Source of the DNA: Alitta virens | Lineage: Eukaryota > Annelida > Polychaeta > Phyllodocida > Nereididae | Assembly (NCBI GenBank): GCA_932294295.1 | Contig: OW028574.1 | Location: 30,512,145 to 30,576,144, forward strand | Reading direction: 5' to 3' | Length of the DNA: 64,000 nucleotides | Part shown: in pieces, positions 33,861-44,726 of the stretch | Layout of the letters: each line of letters begins with the position of its first letter | Position numbering within the stretch: position 1 is the first letter of the stretch | The notes under the pieces: model-generated | The model's database searches: none | What the model saw: only the letters and a program-made list of their open reading frames with translations | What the model was told of the DNA's origin: nothing | Made by a program: the position numbers and the translations under genes

Positions 33861-36800
33861 ATTAAAAAATGCCTGTCTCCCAGAGATGTCACTGTCATGC
33901 ACATAGCATGGAGCAGCATAAAATAAGTAACATTCTTATCATTAAAATCAAGTCCTAACTTTTTTCTATTCACAAATCAACTGTTAAGCCAAACAATGTC
34001 TTTGTTAAAAATCGCATCGATTAAAAAATGGTTCAAACATCAGTGAAAGTCAGCTTTTTGCTGCATATCCATAGCCCACTAAGTCAATTCAAGGCCATTC
34101 TTAATCCATTTCTGATTTATTGTTCAATATGTTCTCTCCATTATTCAACTGGATTTGATATGCATCCTTGGACAATCCCTGACTGAGTTAGGTTTTTGGG
34201 CACAGCTACATTTTAAATAATGACTGGTTTTCATTGCCGTTCCGTTTTCCCTATTGGAAATCATGCAAATAAATTGAATTGGAATATATATAAATCGATC
34301 TTGTGATTTCACTAAGTGAAATGCATACATTTGTATTTTGTTTCTTGTCGTGCTGAAAGTCTATCTGGTAAACTAGAAAAAGAATTGCCATCAAGTTTAA
34401 AACTTTTACAAACAATAAGTGTTGTTGTTATTGTTTTGGAGAACCATGTGCTGCAAATCCAGGTAGCTGTGATATAACTTTTATGTAAAATGGGCTCCAA
34501 TTAGTCAGCTGCCTAGGGCATTTCCTGATGTATTCAGCTACATTCTGTTTGGCTGTTGCAAATGACATAGCTGCCTCTTGAGATGAGAAGCCAGTAAGGC
34601 AGCCAGGAGCCTTCATATTAGTTAAAGTAGAAATGCTGTCATCACTGGGCCATATCATATATGTTGGCAAACACCTGTGAGCATACGCTCTACATCATGT
34701 TTGGCTGATTAGAATTCGTACTTTCGACAATTTGATTATTCAAATAAAGCTTAAACAAAAAAATATAGATGAAATAAAGATAAAAAAAAAGAAGAAATAA
34801 ATAAAAATAAAGATAAAATAAATCAGAGCTATTCTTAAGACAGTCAGTTATTCACCTTTTACCTTGGACTAAGTCAGAATCGGCAAGGTAATAAGATAAA
34901 TAACTAGCTTTAGATTCTTAGGCAATTGACCTTGTCGAGAATAAATGACCTGCCATGACACAAATTACTGTAGTCAGTATTAGTCCATTGCCATTGTGGT
35001 TTGGCTGAGGCCGACTAACTTAATAGTCAAAACAGGTGTGGTAGACTGTCATGGTAGTCAAACATTTTCAGTGGATATTGCCACCAAGAATATTGGTTTA
35101 ATTACCCTTTGCAGAAAAAAAGTGTCTGTGTTGCATATGTCCCTCTATATGCCGTACTGCTCTATTTTGTTTTTGTTTTTGGTGTTGCGTAGGGGTGGAT
35201 TGATGAACAGATGGTGTGTATTATTGTTTCGCCAAACTGAATTTGGATCGATTAATCCAATGCATGTCACTTGTGGCCAAAATAATAATATAAACCGACA
35301 ACAGGATTTTCATGTGTATCTGGATTGACAGGACTATGCATAGTTAATTAATTATGAGGCCAATGATGAAATAACTTCACAATCTTTTTCTCTTGATAAA
35401 AGTGGTGGCCTAATGTTTCAGACAAAATCCCTCCCAGTCTTTATGTCACTTTAAATGAGGTATTTAAGACTTTTCATCTTTAGATTATAGTAGCCCGGAC
35501 CTCTTAAAAAAATGTAAAAATCCATCTTTAAATGCCAAGGTTCAAATTTAAAACAATATATATATATACTAATAATTCTAATGAAAATAAATGTAAATCA
35601 ACGACAAGAATTCGACAAAATATGTATATTCCTGATCACTTTATTCATTAGGACACATGGCAAAGCAACGGAATAATGAAGTAAATAAGATATAAATAAG
35701 CATACATAATAAACTATATAAATATAAAATAACATAGAATAAAAAAGGCCAAGAATAATTAAATTAAAAAAACAGATGAATTATTTTTCTGATACTTGAT
35801 GAGAATTATAATATACATGTAAGTTATGACTATTTTTTTCCCAAATATTCGGATAATTACAAATAAACATTAATTAAAGTAAACGTTATTACAAATCGGA
35901 CACAAATATCAAGACTGACAAAAATTCAAGACAATTAAATTAGAATAATCATATTGCAATGCAATATTCACGAAGATGATAGAGAATACAGTGGGTAACA
36001 GCATATATTTGCCAATCAAGACAAACAATTGAATTATTTAGTATTATTAACATATATGAGGCAACAAATAAATAAAAAAAATCATAAAAGATATATAAAA
36101 TATAAGCACTATGACACAGTTAATTATTTTAATAAGTTAATAAACACCTGGAAGCCTTGACATCATGCATACACTATTTAAGAAAAACATAATACATTTT
36201 CTAGACATTTTCCCCATATGCAAGGGAACTCATTTCAAATCTGTAAATTTTTAAGCACTTAGCCTCGATAAAGACACTCCAAAATGATATTTTGCACGTC
36301 TTAAGGCAGCCAGAAACGCAAGTAGTACAGAAACACGTGAATTAGTAAATGAAAAGATTGTTCATGCATGCTCTGAGAATGACTAAATGAATAAATAAAT
36401 GAATACACATGTCTCAATGTAAGCAAGTGTCTATGCTTGTGCATAATCTTGGTGCAATGAATTAATTTATGGTCTTGATGCATAGAGTTAATTGGCTATA
36501 TTCATAAGTAACTAGGTTGAAATGCATGTTAGCTAGACGATAGTGCTAATTGCCTGAAATCGCAAAAATTACAAAACTTCATATGCGACCTTTACTATGT
36601 ATTTGTCTATCATGACAATAGACATTACTTCATATCTAATTGAGAAAACTGGCAAGATAAAAAGTAAAATTTGTAACCAAAATCTGGTCGCATAATAAAG
36701 GGTCTTAAATTTCAACCTATCCCTCCCGAAAGGGGCACAGGGGTGAACTAGCAAGGTTCAAAATCAACTATTATTCTAAATGTGAAAAAAAGTTGTGAAA

Positions 36801-37094
36801 CCAATATGAGCATAAGTGCAGTCAACTCTGGTGACGATAGGGTGAAGGGTTGGTGAGATATAATGGGACTTTGAATTTTTGCTATTTAACCTAAGAACCT
36901 AGCTATGACCAAGTTCTATAACTTTTTAAATTGCTACCATTTAAGCAATAAAATATGGAGTGAATTTTCTTTTTTAATAGGACTAATTATAACAAGGGAG
37001 TCGGAAGTAAACATGGTAAAATGTCTGCTTTTAATTGTCCCTTTGATGTTCTGGTTCATTTACCAAATATACTTAAACAGTCCTGTGCAATATA
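33861..37094. other. no gene recognised; AT-rich
   Basis: A minus-strand stretch 34428-34680 is open after an acceptor-like TGCTCACAG and reads PSDDSISTLTNMKAPGCLTG; I do not recognise it. The plus frame 34996-35328 has no domain. 35540-36200 is very AT-rich with no frames. Confidence 0.4.
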
Positions 37095-37111
37095 CCACAC
37101 AGTTTAACATC

Positions 37112-37500
37112 ATGGGTCGAACGCATCATTTAACAATTGAGCAATGTTACCGAGCCATTGCAAGGCTTCAAATAGGAAGTATGCTAACAAAAGTCACTAA
37201 TGAGTTTGGATGTAATAGAGTGGCATTAACAGGTTGCAGCAGAAACACCATGAAACTGGAAAGGTCATTGAATGGCCTTGGAGCAGACACCCTGCTTCTA
37301 CCACCTGTGATGGTAACTGTTTCATTGTGAACAATGCCTTACAAAACAGGATAATTAGTGTTACTAAACTGCAGGGAGGTGAGATGGACTCGATGTGCAA
37401 CACCACTGTGTATAACAAAAAGGACCACAAGTTAGACAAACTCGGAGGATACCTGATGCTAGACACAGCATCATCATTTCCAGGATTGCGCTAGATGATA
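37112..37500 (+). pseudogene. Tc1-like transposase N-terminal relic
   Basis: From the ATG at 37112 the frame reads MGRTHHLTIEQCYRAIARLQ then TNEFGCNR: the first helix-turn-helix of a Tc1 transposase DNA-binding domain. After about 37225 the reading shifts by one base to HETGKVIEWPWSRHPASTT, which is the start of the second domain with its GRP-type linker (here SRHP). A further piece reads NCFIVNNALQNR. The catalytic core does not follow directly; a matching C-terminal relic lies at 39490-40045. Confidence 0.65.
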
Positions 37501-38476
37501 AAATGAAATGGGATCAACATTCATAGTATATTAAACCCAAAAAGCAGAAGGCAAGAAAAATGTTAAGGCTATATCATACTGTAACAAAGAGTTTTTAATG
37601 TTTCTTGATTTATCTGACGAATTGCATAGAAGTTTGGGAAAGATCAGCGCAACAAAATTGTCTGAATAATAACATCTTCAAAATACAGGGCGGAATCTGA
37701 TCCAGTATTTACAAGTCTTGAGATACTTAAACTTCCCCAGTTATATTACAAGTCAGTAAGGAATTCTACCAAATATATTTGATGAGTTATTTAAAAGAAT
37801 TTCTGAGGTATCAAGTCGAATTACACAAAATTATCATAAGTTAAATGTACCTTTTTATTTGTAAGACAGACCTTTCAATGGAAGCAGATGGTCCTAAAAT
37901 ATGTAATAATTTGCATATCAAAATATATCAAATTCTAGATTTGTATATCAAATTCTAGATTTATATGTCAATTTATTTTATCTATATCTATAAAATCGTT
38001 GCATCTGTTTGTCCACGTTTTCGGCAATTTAAACGAACAAACACCCCAGAATATCCTATTTTTTCTTCACAGTACCTTTGAGTATTCACTTCACTCTGTC
38101 CTGCCTGCCTGAATCCTGTCCTAATCACTTTTTTAATAGTTTTAACAACTTTTTCATACTTTTTAAGTCAGCATGTTTGTTTATATGGCACTTGACCCAG
38201 TTGTGCCCCGCATTGGCGCCCTCTGTTGATTGACAACACGATCACTGCTGCCATCTACCGTTTTAGGACAAATTTTGTCGTCTGCTAAAGTTTTGTCTGC
38301 AAGTATTTCGTCTGCTATTATTTTGAAGTAAATACACCAAATAATATACAAATCTCAATCCAAATCAATTTAGTTTGGTTGAAATTACTCAACTGTTCTT
38401 CCAACTTATTGATACAGAGCCATTGTTGAATTTGCAGATCCAAAATTTGAGTTACATGTAAAAGGGGAGGGGCTGA

Positions 38477-38672
38477 ATAATTTTGTGATACAGTATGTGA
38501 TGTACACAATTACAAAATTGTCAAAATACGAATAATTCTTATATAAAACAATCACAATCATTTTAATTTTAAAATTACTATTATTCTGAGAAAGGGGGCG
38601 GGGGGGGGGGGAGGCACTTCCCAATAATTGTGTGATACAGTATGTGATGTACACAAATACAAAATTGTCTGA
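38477..38672. repeat. direct repeat inside the Helitron
   Basis: GTGATACAGTATGTGATGTA followed by CACAA-TACAAAATTGTC occurs at about 38484-38521 and 38632-38669, a spacing of about 148 bp, with a poly-G run (38592-38611) between. Internal short tandem duplications are common in Helitrons. Confidence 0.75.
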
Positions 38673-38700
38673 CTGGTTAGATCAAATAAAACATTAGTAT

Positions 38701-39200
38701 GTGTATTTTTATCAACAGGTGCATTTACCAGTGGAGTACCTGAACACTCTGCGAGTGCCTGGCATGCCACACCACACCCTAGAACTGAAAGAAGGAACCC
38801 TAATCATAATTCTCAGAAGCCTGGATCCACCTCGAATAACAAATGGAACCCGATGTATTATCAAGAGACTTAAATATCATTCAGGGAGAGATCTCCATGG
38901 GACCATACAAGAATGAGTTGGTGATGATACCTCGAATACCAATAATCTCCAATGAGTCGAATACATTACCATTCCAGTTCAAGTGACTGCAGTTTCCTGT
39001 TGCTGTATGTTTTGCAATGACTATAAACAAAAGTCAGGGCCAGACCTTTGAGGAAAGTGGTCTTGACCTCAGCACCCCACGATTTACTCATGGACAACTG
39101 TATGCGGGTCTTTCAAGAGTAGGGTCTGCCAAAAAGTTGGCTGTTCTTTGTCACAATAGGCACACAAGGAATGTATATATCTATAAAAGTTCAATTGAAT
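38701..39200 (+). pseudogene. Helitron PIF1-like helicase C-terminal fragment
   Basis: 38719-38890 reads LPVEYLNTLRVPGMPHHTLE then ILRSLDPPRITNGTR, the conserved stretch before the last helicase motifs. After a frame change, 39017-39200 reads MTINKSQGQTFEESGLDLS, HGQLYAGLSRVGS and KKLAV, which are helicase motifs V-VI of the PIF1 family. A TGA at 38985-38987 sits where family members have Arg before LQFPV. The ATPase motifs are absent. This is a relic. Confidence 0.8.
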
Positions 39201-39489
39201 TCAAATATTTTCGTGTTTTTATTTTAATCTGTTGGTTTTGTTCAAAAATTTGTAAAAAAAAAAGTTTAATACTACCATGCTCGACACAGAGGGGCCGTAG
39301 GCCTGGTCAAAGCTTATTTAGGCTCCCGAAAGGGTGCCTAATTAAGCTAGTTCTTTAATATGTTCTTTCTTTCATTGTATACATGATAAAGGCGTATACG
39401 GCTCCCGTCGTCTGCCTACCATTATACTTATGGTAAATTAACTTGAACTTGAGTCCATTTGCCTTGGAAAAGGAGCTAGTGGGCATTGG

Positions 39490-40045
39490 GCTTTAAAGAA
39501 TGTCACTCACCCTGAACAGAAATACTGGATGGCACTACTATTGGAGAAGTCAAGCGGATCACTATGCTCCTATCACAAGACCATTTAGAGATGGTGGTGT
39601 TATCATACAGAAAGGTGCGTCCGAAGACTACAGAATTCACCTCAATTTTCTGAATGGTACTGGGAAAGCCAGTGCAACCTCAACAATGTCATTAATCGAG
39701 TCATCAAACCTCTGTTCAAGCAACATGCCTGCCATTATCTTCATGGATGAAAGTTCTCCAGCTTATCAAGTTTGTATCATCACTCCATGTCTTAAGAGGC
39801 TGGAGTACCTCAAATCAAGTGGGGCCTGCACTCCCCCCGACTTTAATCCCATATAAAATCTGTGAGATCAGCTCATTCATAACATTAACGGTTATCACCC
39901 AGCATCTGTGACCTTAACAACCACAAAAAGAATTCACTGGCACGCTGAAGGGACAGGTGAACCGTATGAGACATCATTGTTAATCTCTGATTAATGCTCG
40001 GGGCAGACGACATGTTCCTGCCCATAAATCAATAAAAATATCTTT
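39490..40045 (+). pseudogene. Tc1-like transposase C-terminal relic
   Basis: Read in changing frames it shows SEDYRIHLNFLNGT, NNVINRVIKPLFKQHACHY, then IIFMDESSPAY (where the family has a catalytic Asp in FMQDNAPAH-type text), then PPDFNPI (SPDLNPIE in the family, with the catalytic Glu now a stop), and HNINGYHPASVTLTT. Several stops and frameshifts. With the N-terminal relic at 37112-37500 it may be one Tc1 copy split by the Helitron. Confidence 0.65.
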
Positions 40046-40344
40046 GACTAGACATGTCTTCCACCTATCTCTAAAACATCTCCTACAGCGTCTCTTAAAT
40101 CTCATTGTCGACATTTATTGCCTCAAACAGGTGGTCAGGATCACAGAAAATAAAATCAAAAGCTACTGGACTTCATTCCTGTCAGAGCACCCCCTAAAAC
40201 GACCACATAGTTTGATATTCACATTGCTGTGCCGGACAGTTACTGTGTTAATAATATAAAAATACGCAGGAAATCAGATTGCATTTTTAGGTGCATAGTA
40301 GTTGCTGCTGTTGGCCTTAATCTAAATAGACACACGCATACAAT

Positions 40345-40640
40345 TATCATGTAAATTTGACACTATTGATCATGAATTGTTACTTCAAAGATGTCAAACC
40401 ATCTTTGGCAGAACAGGTACTGCACTAAAATCCTATCTGTTCAACAGGAAGCAATGCATAGTGATAAACCGAGTTGCATCTAAACCTAGAACACTGGTTT
40501 GCGGCAATCGGCCCCTGCTCATTATAATGTACACAAGACCATTTGAAAAGATCATAAGACAAGAAAACACTGATTTCACCTTTATGTAGACAATCCACAG
40601 CTTTACATGAAGTTTGAGTTTGCAGAAATGGGTACTGCCA
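40345..40640 (+). pseudogene. LINE reverse-transcriptase fragment
   Basis: Shows FDTIDHELLLQR, then FGRTGTALKSYL, FNRKQCIVINRVASK and PLLIIMYTRPFEKII. After a frameshift it shows YVDNPQLYMKF in place of the catalytic YADDTQLY. Both the YADD Asp pair and the GVPQGS segment are damaged, so it is dead. The motif style fits CR1/L2/Rex-like non-LTR elements. Confidence 0.75.
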
Positions 40641-41274
40641 AATTCACATGGAAAATACCATCAGCAAGGCTTACACCTGAATATCTAATAACATGCTCAA
40701 AATTAACATAAGAAAGACTGAGGTCTTAGTTATCACCAGCAAACAGCATTTAGACACTTTCAAGAATGCATCCTTGCGTGTGGCAGACAATACTATCAGG
40801 AATATTGGGGTCACTCTCGACTCTTTTTCAGTTTTGCAGTGTTTGTACTCTCCACCAAAAATGCCTTGAATACATGTAAGACATGAATAAACTCTATGTT
40901 CGTCCTCCTCCTAACTCCAGTGCTGTAAATAGTAAAAAAAATATCAGGATAGAAAAAAGGAACAGTGCAATGCATCTAAGCGATGTTAAAATAACCTAAA
41001 TACTGTAAAATCACTGCACATAAAAATTACCGATTTTGTTAAAAGCTATACATATTAACAACAAACATAATTAATAACAGGTCAAAAGCTATCCCCCACA
41101 ATCTAATGCTAACTTTTAGTAAGCCTTGTAGCAGGCCAAGTTTACGGATTTTATATCACGCCAGTGACTTGCAAGACTTACGGGGTTTTAATCCACGCCA
41201 GAGGTCTTGCATCCTGTTCTCCAAGGCATGTAAGAAACAAAACAATCCCGAAGTTAAAACAAAAAGGCATTGTG
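40641..41274. other. LINE-derived or unassigned sequence
   Basis: Text around 40690-40760 (INIRKTEVLVI after frame choice) may continue the RT fragment. 40936-40972 is an inverted match to 41790-41826. No gene. Confidence 0.4.
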
Positions 41275-41366
41275 CCGAGTCCCGTGTTGGCCACTGGGGT
41301 TCGAGGTCTTCACCACCAGCGTTACCGCCCTTGCCACGTGGAGGCCCAGGACTTTCAAGGGCTTTT
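41275..41366 (+). repeat. dispersed repeat R1, copy 3
   Basis: CCCGTGTTGGCCACTGGGG, GTCTTCACC, GCGTTACCGCCCTTGCCACG, TGGAGGCCCAGGACTTTCAA match copies at 17020 and 22560. The 170-residue plus frame over it is a repeat artefact. Confidence 0.7.
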
Positions 41367-41591
41367 TTAAAACTACCTACTACAATAAAAGTTGAAACAT
41401 TGAATTTTACTATAAAAGGTTTGACACATAGCTGTGCAGAAAAGTGTCAATTGCATAAGCCATTTCGCACATCATACTTATTTTCGTCAGGAAGTGAAAA
41501 TATCTACACACAATTGGCAGAAAATTTTAAAGGATGGTTATCTGTCATGCTAACCATGGCAAAATTGACACTATGCCAATTGTTTAACTGT

Positions 41592-42116
41592 AGGCTTTTC
41601 AGTGGTATAAAAGGCTAAAATGCAGATTTCCACAGGCATACGTCATCAGATTCATTTGCCTTAAAAGTACATTCCACAAAAAGGGCAATGAATGAACTAA
41701 AATATCGGTAATTTTTCATGACCTCATATCCTGTGAATGCACTCCACATAAGCGAGGCATAAAATAGTGAAAAAGTATCAATATAGATGCATTGCACTGT
41801 TCCGTTTTCTATCCTGATATTTTTAGAGCACTGGTTATTGTTTACCCTTGAAGATGGCTGTGTAGTTGGCATGAATGGTTGTAGGCACACATGACATTGC
41901 AATGTCAGGCTTTTCAGTGGTATAAAAGGCCAAAATGCAGATTTCCACAGGCATACGTTATCAGATTCATTTGCTTTAAAAGTACATTCCACAAAAAGGG
42001 CAATGAATGAAATAAAATATAGGTAATTTTTCATGACCTCATATCCTGTGAAAGCACTCCACAAAAGCGAGGCATAAAATAGTGAAAAAGTATCAATATA
42101 GATGCATTGCACTGTG
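41592..42116. repeat. 315-bp tandem duplication
   Basis: A block of about 212 bp starting AGGCTTTTCAGTGGTATAAA is at 41592-41805 and again at 41907-42116, nearly identical. About 100 bp between them is present only once. The 165-residue minus frame here simply reads through both copies. Confidence 0.9.
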
Positions 42117-42149
42117 TACTACTATTATTATTGTGTTATTAAATCATTT

Positions 42150-42480
42150 TGCAACAATACGGTAATCTTTCACAGAATTATTTTCATATTTCAGAATATG
42201 GGTTGCAACACACCTTCCCAGGTGTAAGGAATAACCATGAAAATGAAAAAGCACCACACTGGGCGAAATCCCAGGTTGCAACTTGCAACACACAGCAACT
42301 GAAAAAGGTAAACAATCTAAATAAATTAACTTATTATATCTTGAAATAAAGTAGTACTGATATAATTCTTTTAATTTATTAATTTTGCAACAATTAGATT
42401 ACCTTTCATAGAATTAACATATTGCCGAATATGGGTTGAAAAATACCTCCCCAGCTGCAAGGAATAACCATGCAAATCTA
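42150..42480. repeat. two diverged direct repeats left of the DIRS element
   Basis: GAATATGGGTTG, CCTNCCCAG, and AAGGAATAACCATG recur about 235 bp apart (from 42195 and from 42429), with a shared TTTGCAACAAT-A-ATTACCTTTCA lead. The second is followed by a TGTATGTATG-type microsatellite (42482-42545). Confidence 0.7.
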
Positions 42481-43053
42481 TGTATGTTTGCATGTATGTA
42501 CGTAATACATGTTTGGATGTTTGTATGTTTGTATGTATGTAAGTATCTCTATGTCGCTTAAGCCCACAGACCTATTGTCACGCTAGTAGAGCGTGACAAC
42601 GATTAGCAGTGCTATTTCCTCTCAAATAGCTGTTTACAGCTGAGTTGATTAATTCAAAAAGTGGTTTCCCGCCCTTGTGACCTGGTGACCATACCCACGG
42701 TCATGCGCGAGAATACTCGAGATCCTCATTCCTCTCTCAGCCGTCCATGCGAACACACGCGTTTGGACGTCTGCAATGTTATGGTTGAGTTGCTACACTT
42801 TTTGGATTAGTTTCGCGCCTTTTCTGGAAGATCTTAGGCTTAACCGTCGTCAGTTGACCATAGTTTCTTTCAGATTGCGATTCGCTTTGTTATTAAAGGT
42901 AAGTAGAGTTATTTTTGGCCTGGATTTTTTGGAGATTAGACGTGATCTAGTATATAATGAAGTGGCGGCTGGAGTTTGTCATTCGCTTGTTAGCCACGTC
43001 GTGACTCTCCAGCGGATATATCGCTTTTGATTGACGTCTTTCTTCTGCTTTAT

Positions 43054-44720
43054 CATGTCTGATAAACAATCTAAGATTTCTCCCACTCTTCGGGCCGGGA
43101 AGGTTACGCGCCTTAGACTAGGAAATCTCCTTTTCAATGGGCACCTACGCCTGGATACATCATTCCTTCCATGGGATCTGATAGGACTGCAAGATTAGGG
43201 AAATCTCCCTGTCCCAGTACAGCTACAGTCACCCATGGCAAGATTCTACAGGTGACATTGCCAGGCATACCAACTGGCTGCCATCAAGAAACATAGATCA
43301 CCAGGCGGCATCACCTCAACTTCAGGTTCATGCCATCCCTCAATCAGAGATTGACAGAGAACTCCTGGATTCCCCAGTTAGTTCTCGTCCGGGATTCCAA
43401 GACCTCACTCAGCGGATCGCACAGCTAGAGGATCGTATCAGGCCGGCTAGATCTAGGTCTCCTCTTAGATCAGTCGGCACAACATCACGTCGCAGGTCGC
43501 CATCACCATACATAAGGCGCCGCTGCAGCCGAGGAAATTATGAGAACGACCCACAGCGGTCACGTTCTCTTTCTCTGAGGCACAGAAGAGACGTTCCCGT
43601 TAATCAACGGGAACAGTCACCCAGAGGATCAGTGTTTGAACGTCTCGGTGCTAGGTCCAATGCCTCCTCTCTGTCTAATGACAGAATGCTAGCAGATAGG
43701 GACGCTGAAGCAGACCAAGCAGAGACGACACGATGGTCTACCTTGGTAGATCTGAGCAGGCTATTGGCGGGGTTACAACCACCCCAACCAGCACAACAAA
43801 CTGCTTCCTCAGAAGGGCTCTTAGCTTCATCAGAGCCCAATGAGAAACCAACAGTCACTTTCCTACCATCTAAAGGAGTAGTGGACTCCTTAAACAGGGC
43901 ATTCCAGCACTACACATCAGTACCAGATGTCCGAAACTTCAACCCGGAAGATCTACCAAGTGAAGCTTCAACTGTCAACTCTATTTCAAAATTTACCAGA
44001 GGTTTCAGTACAAAATTCCATGAGGGTGACAGCTAATTCTCTCAGTACCGTCAGCAAAACTTTCGGCCGAGGAACTTTCCTACTTAAGATCATCGGCCAA
44101 GCCATCGGTGCCTGTATCAAAACTGGCCGACACCGAGGTTGTTCTACAGAGAGCCACCCGATCATTATCTACATTGGATTGGCTGCTCTACACAGTCAGA
44201 GAAGTCCACAAGTTACCATCTCAAGACCCAGATGTAGTGGACGCCTTGTGGAAGCAAATACAGAAATGCCTGTCCTTTACCACGGATTTCACCACTGGAG
44301 TTCTGATGTCCACACTAGTAATGCGGCGGGAACACTTTATTAAGACAACAGATCCTATAAGAATCCCCAGACGCACCCAAACCTGGGCAGCACTGAGACC
44401 ACCGTTTTCTTCTGGCAGACCTTCTCTGCTGGGAGACACCAACAGTCACTTCCAGTGTACTTCGTAGGCTGTCGAAGGAAGAAAGAGAGCATGCTGTCTT
44501 GTCTTCTCTTTCGCACAGCCACTCCAGAAAGAATCAGTACCAGAATAACACAAGGCCGAATGCACAACAGCAGCAAAACTATGCGTCTCAACTGAGAAAG
44601 ACGAGTTTCAAGCCACAACAGCCGAAACAACAACCTCGGGACAATCGGCCAGCCAGGCAGAGCTTCAATAGGTCCAGCAAGTCTCAGCCTGCCCAGCAAA
44701 TGTCACAGCGTAAGTAGAGT
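43054..44720 (+). pseudogene. DIRS gag-like region, broken
   Basis: An ATG at 43054 opens MSDKQSKISPTLRAGKV. Later frames at 43632-44033 (LVDLSRLLAGLQPP, then PDVRNFNPEDLP), 44108-44467 (RSLSTLDWLLYTV) and 44499-44717 (Gln/Arg/Asn-rich basic tail) belong to one decayed coding region in different frames. The basic Ser/Arg/Gln-rich ends suit a nucleic-acid-binding gag-like protein. The assignment relies on position ahead of the DIRS RT. Confidence 0.6.
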
Positions 44721-44726
44721 TTTGGT

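Larger units (their letters stand above)
37981..39350 (+). mobile_element. short Helitron with helicase remnant
   Basis: The 3' end is textbook: a hairpin AGGCTCCCGAAAGGGTGCCT at 39320-39339, seven bases, then CTAG at 39347-39350 and a host T. The proposed 5' end is TCTATATCTATAAAATCG at 37981, after a host A, which fits the TC start and the A|T target. Inside are a Helitron helicase C-terminus (38701-39200) and a direct repeat of about 45 bp. There is no Rep nuclease, so it would be non-autonomous. The 3' end is firm; the 5' end is inferred. Confidence 0.65.

Noticed and set aside
33524..33973. 149-codon minus frame rich in Ser-Ile-Tyr-Leu
   Set aside because: The rich stretch is the translated GATA/TATC tail of a SINE.
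34996..35328. 110-codon plus frame
   Set aside because: Hydrophobic stretches arise from AT-rich DNA; no domain, no splice or homology support.
41615..42112. 165-codon minus-strand frame with an internal protein repeat
   Set aside because: It reads through both copies of the DNA tandem duplication; the protein repeat is a by-product and shows no domain.
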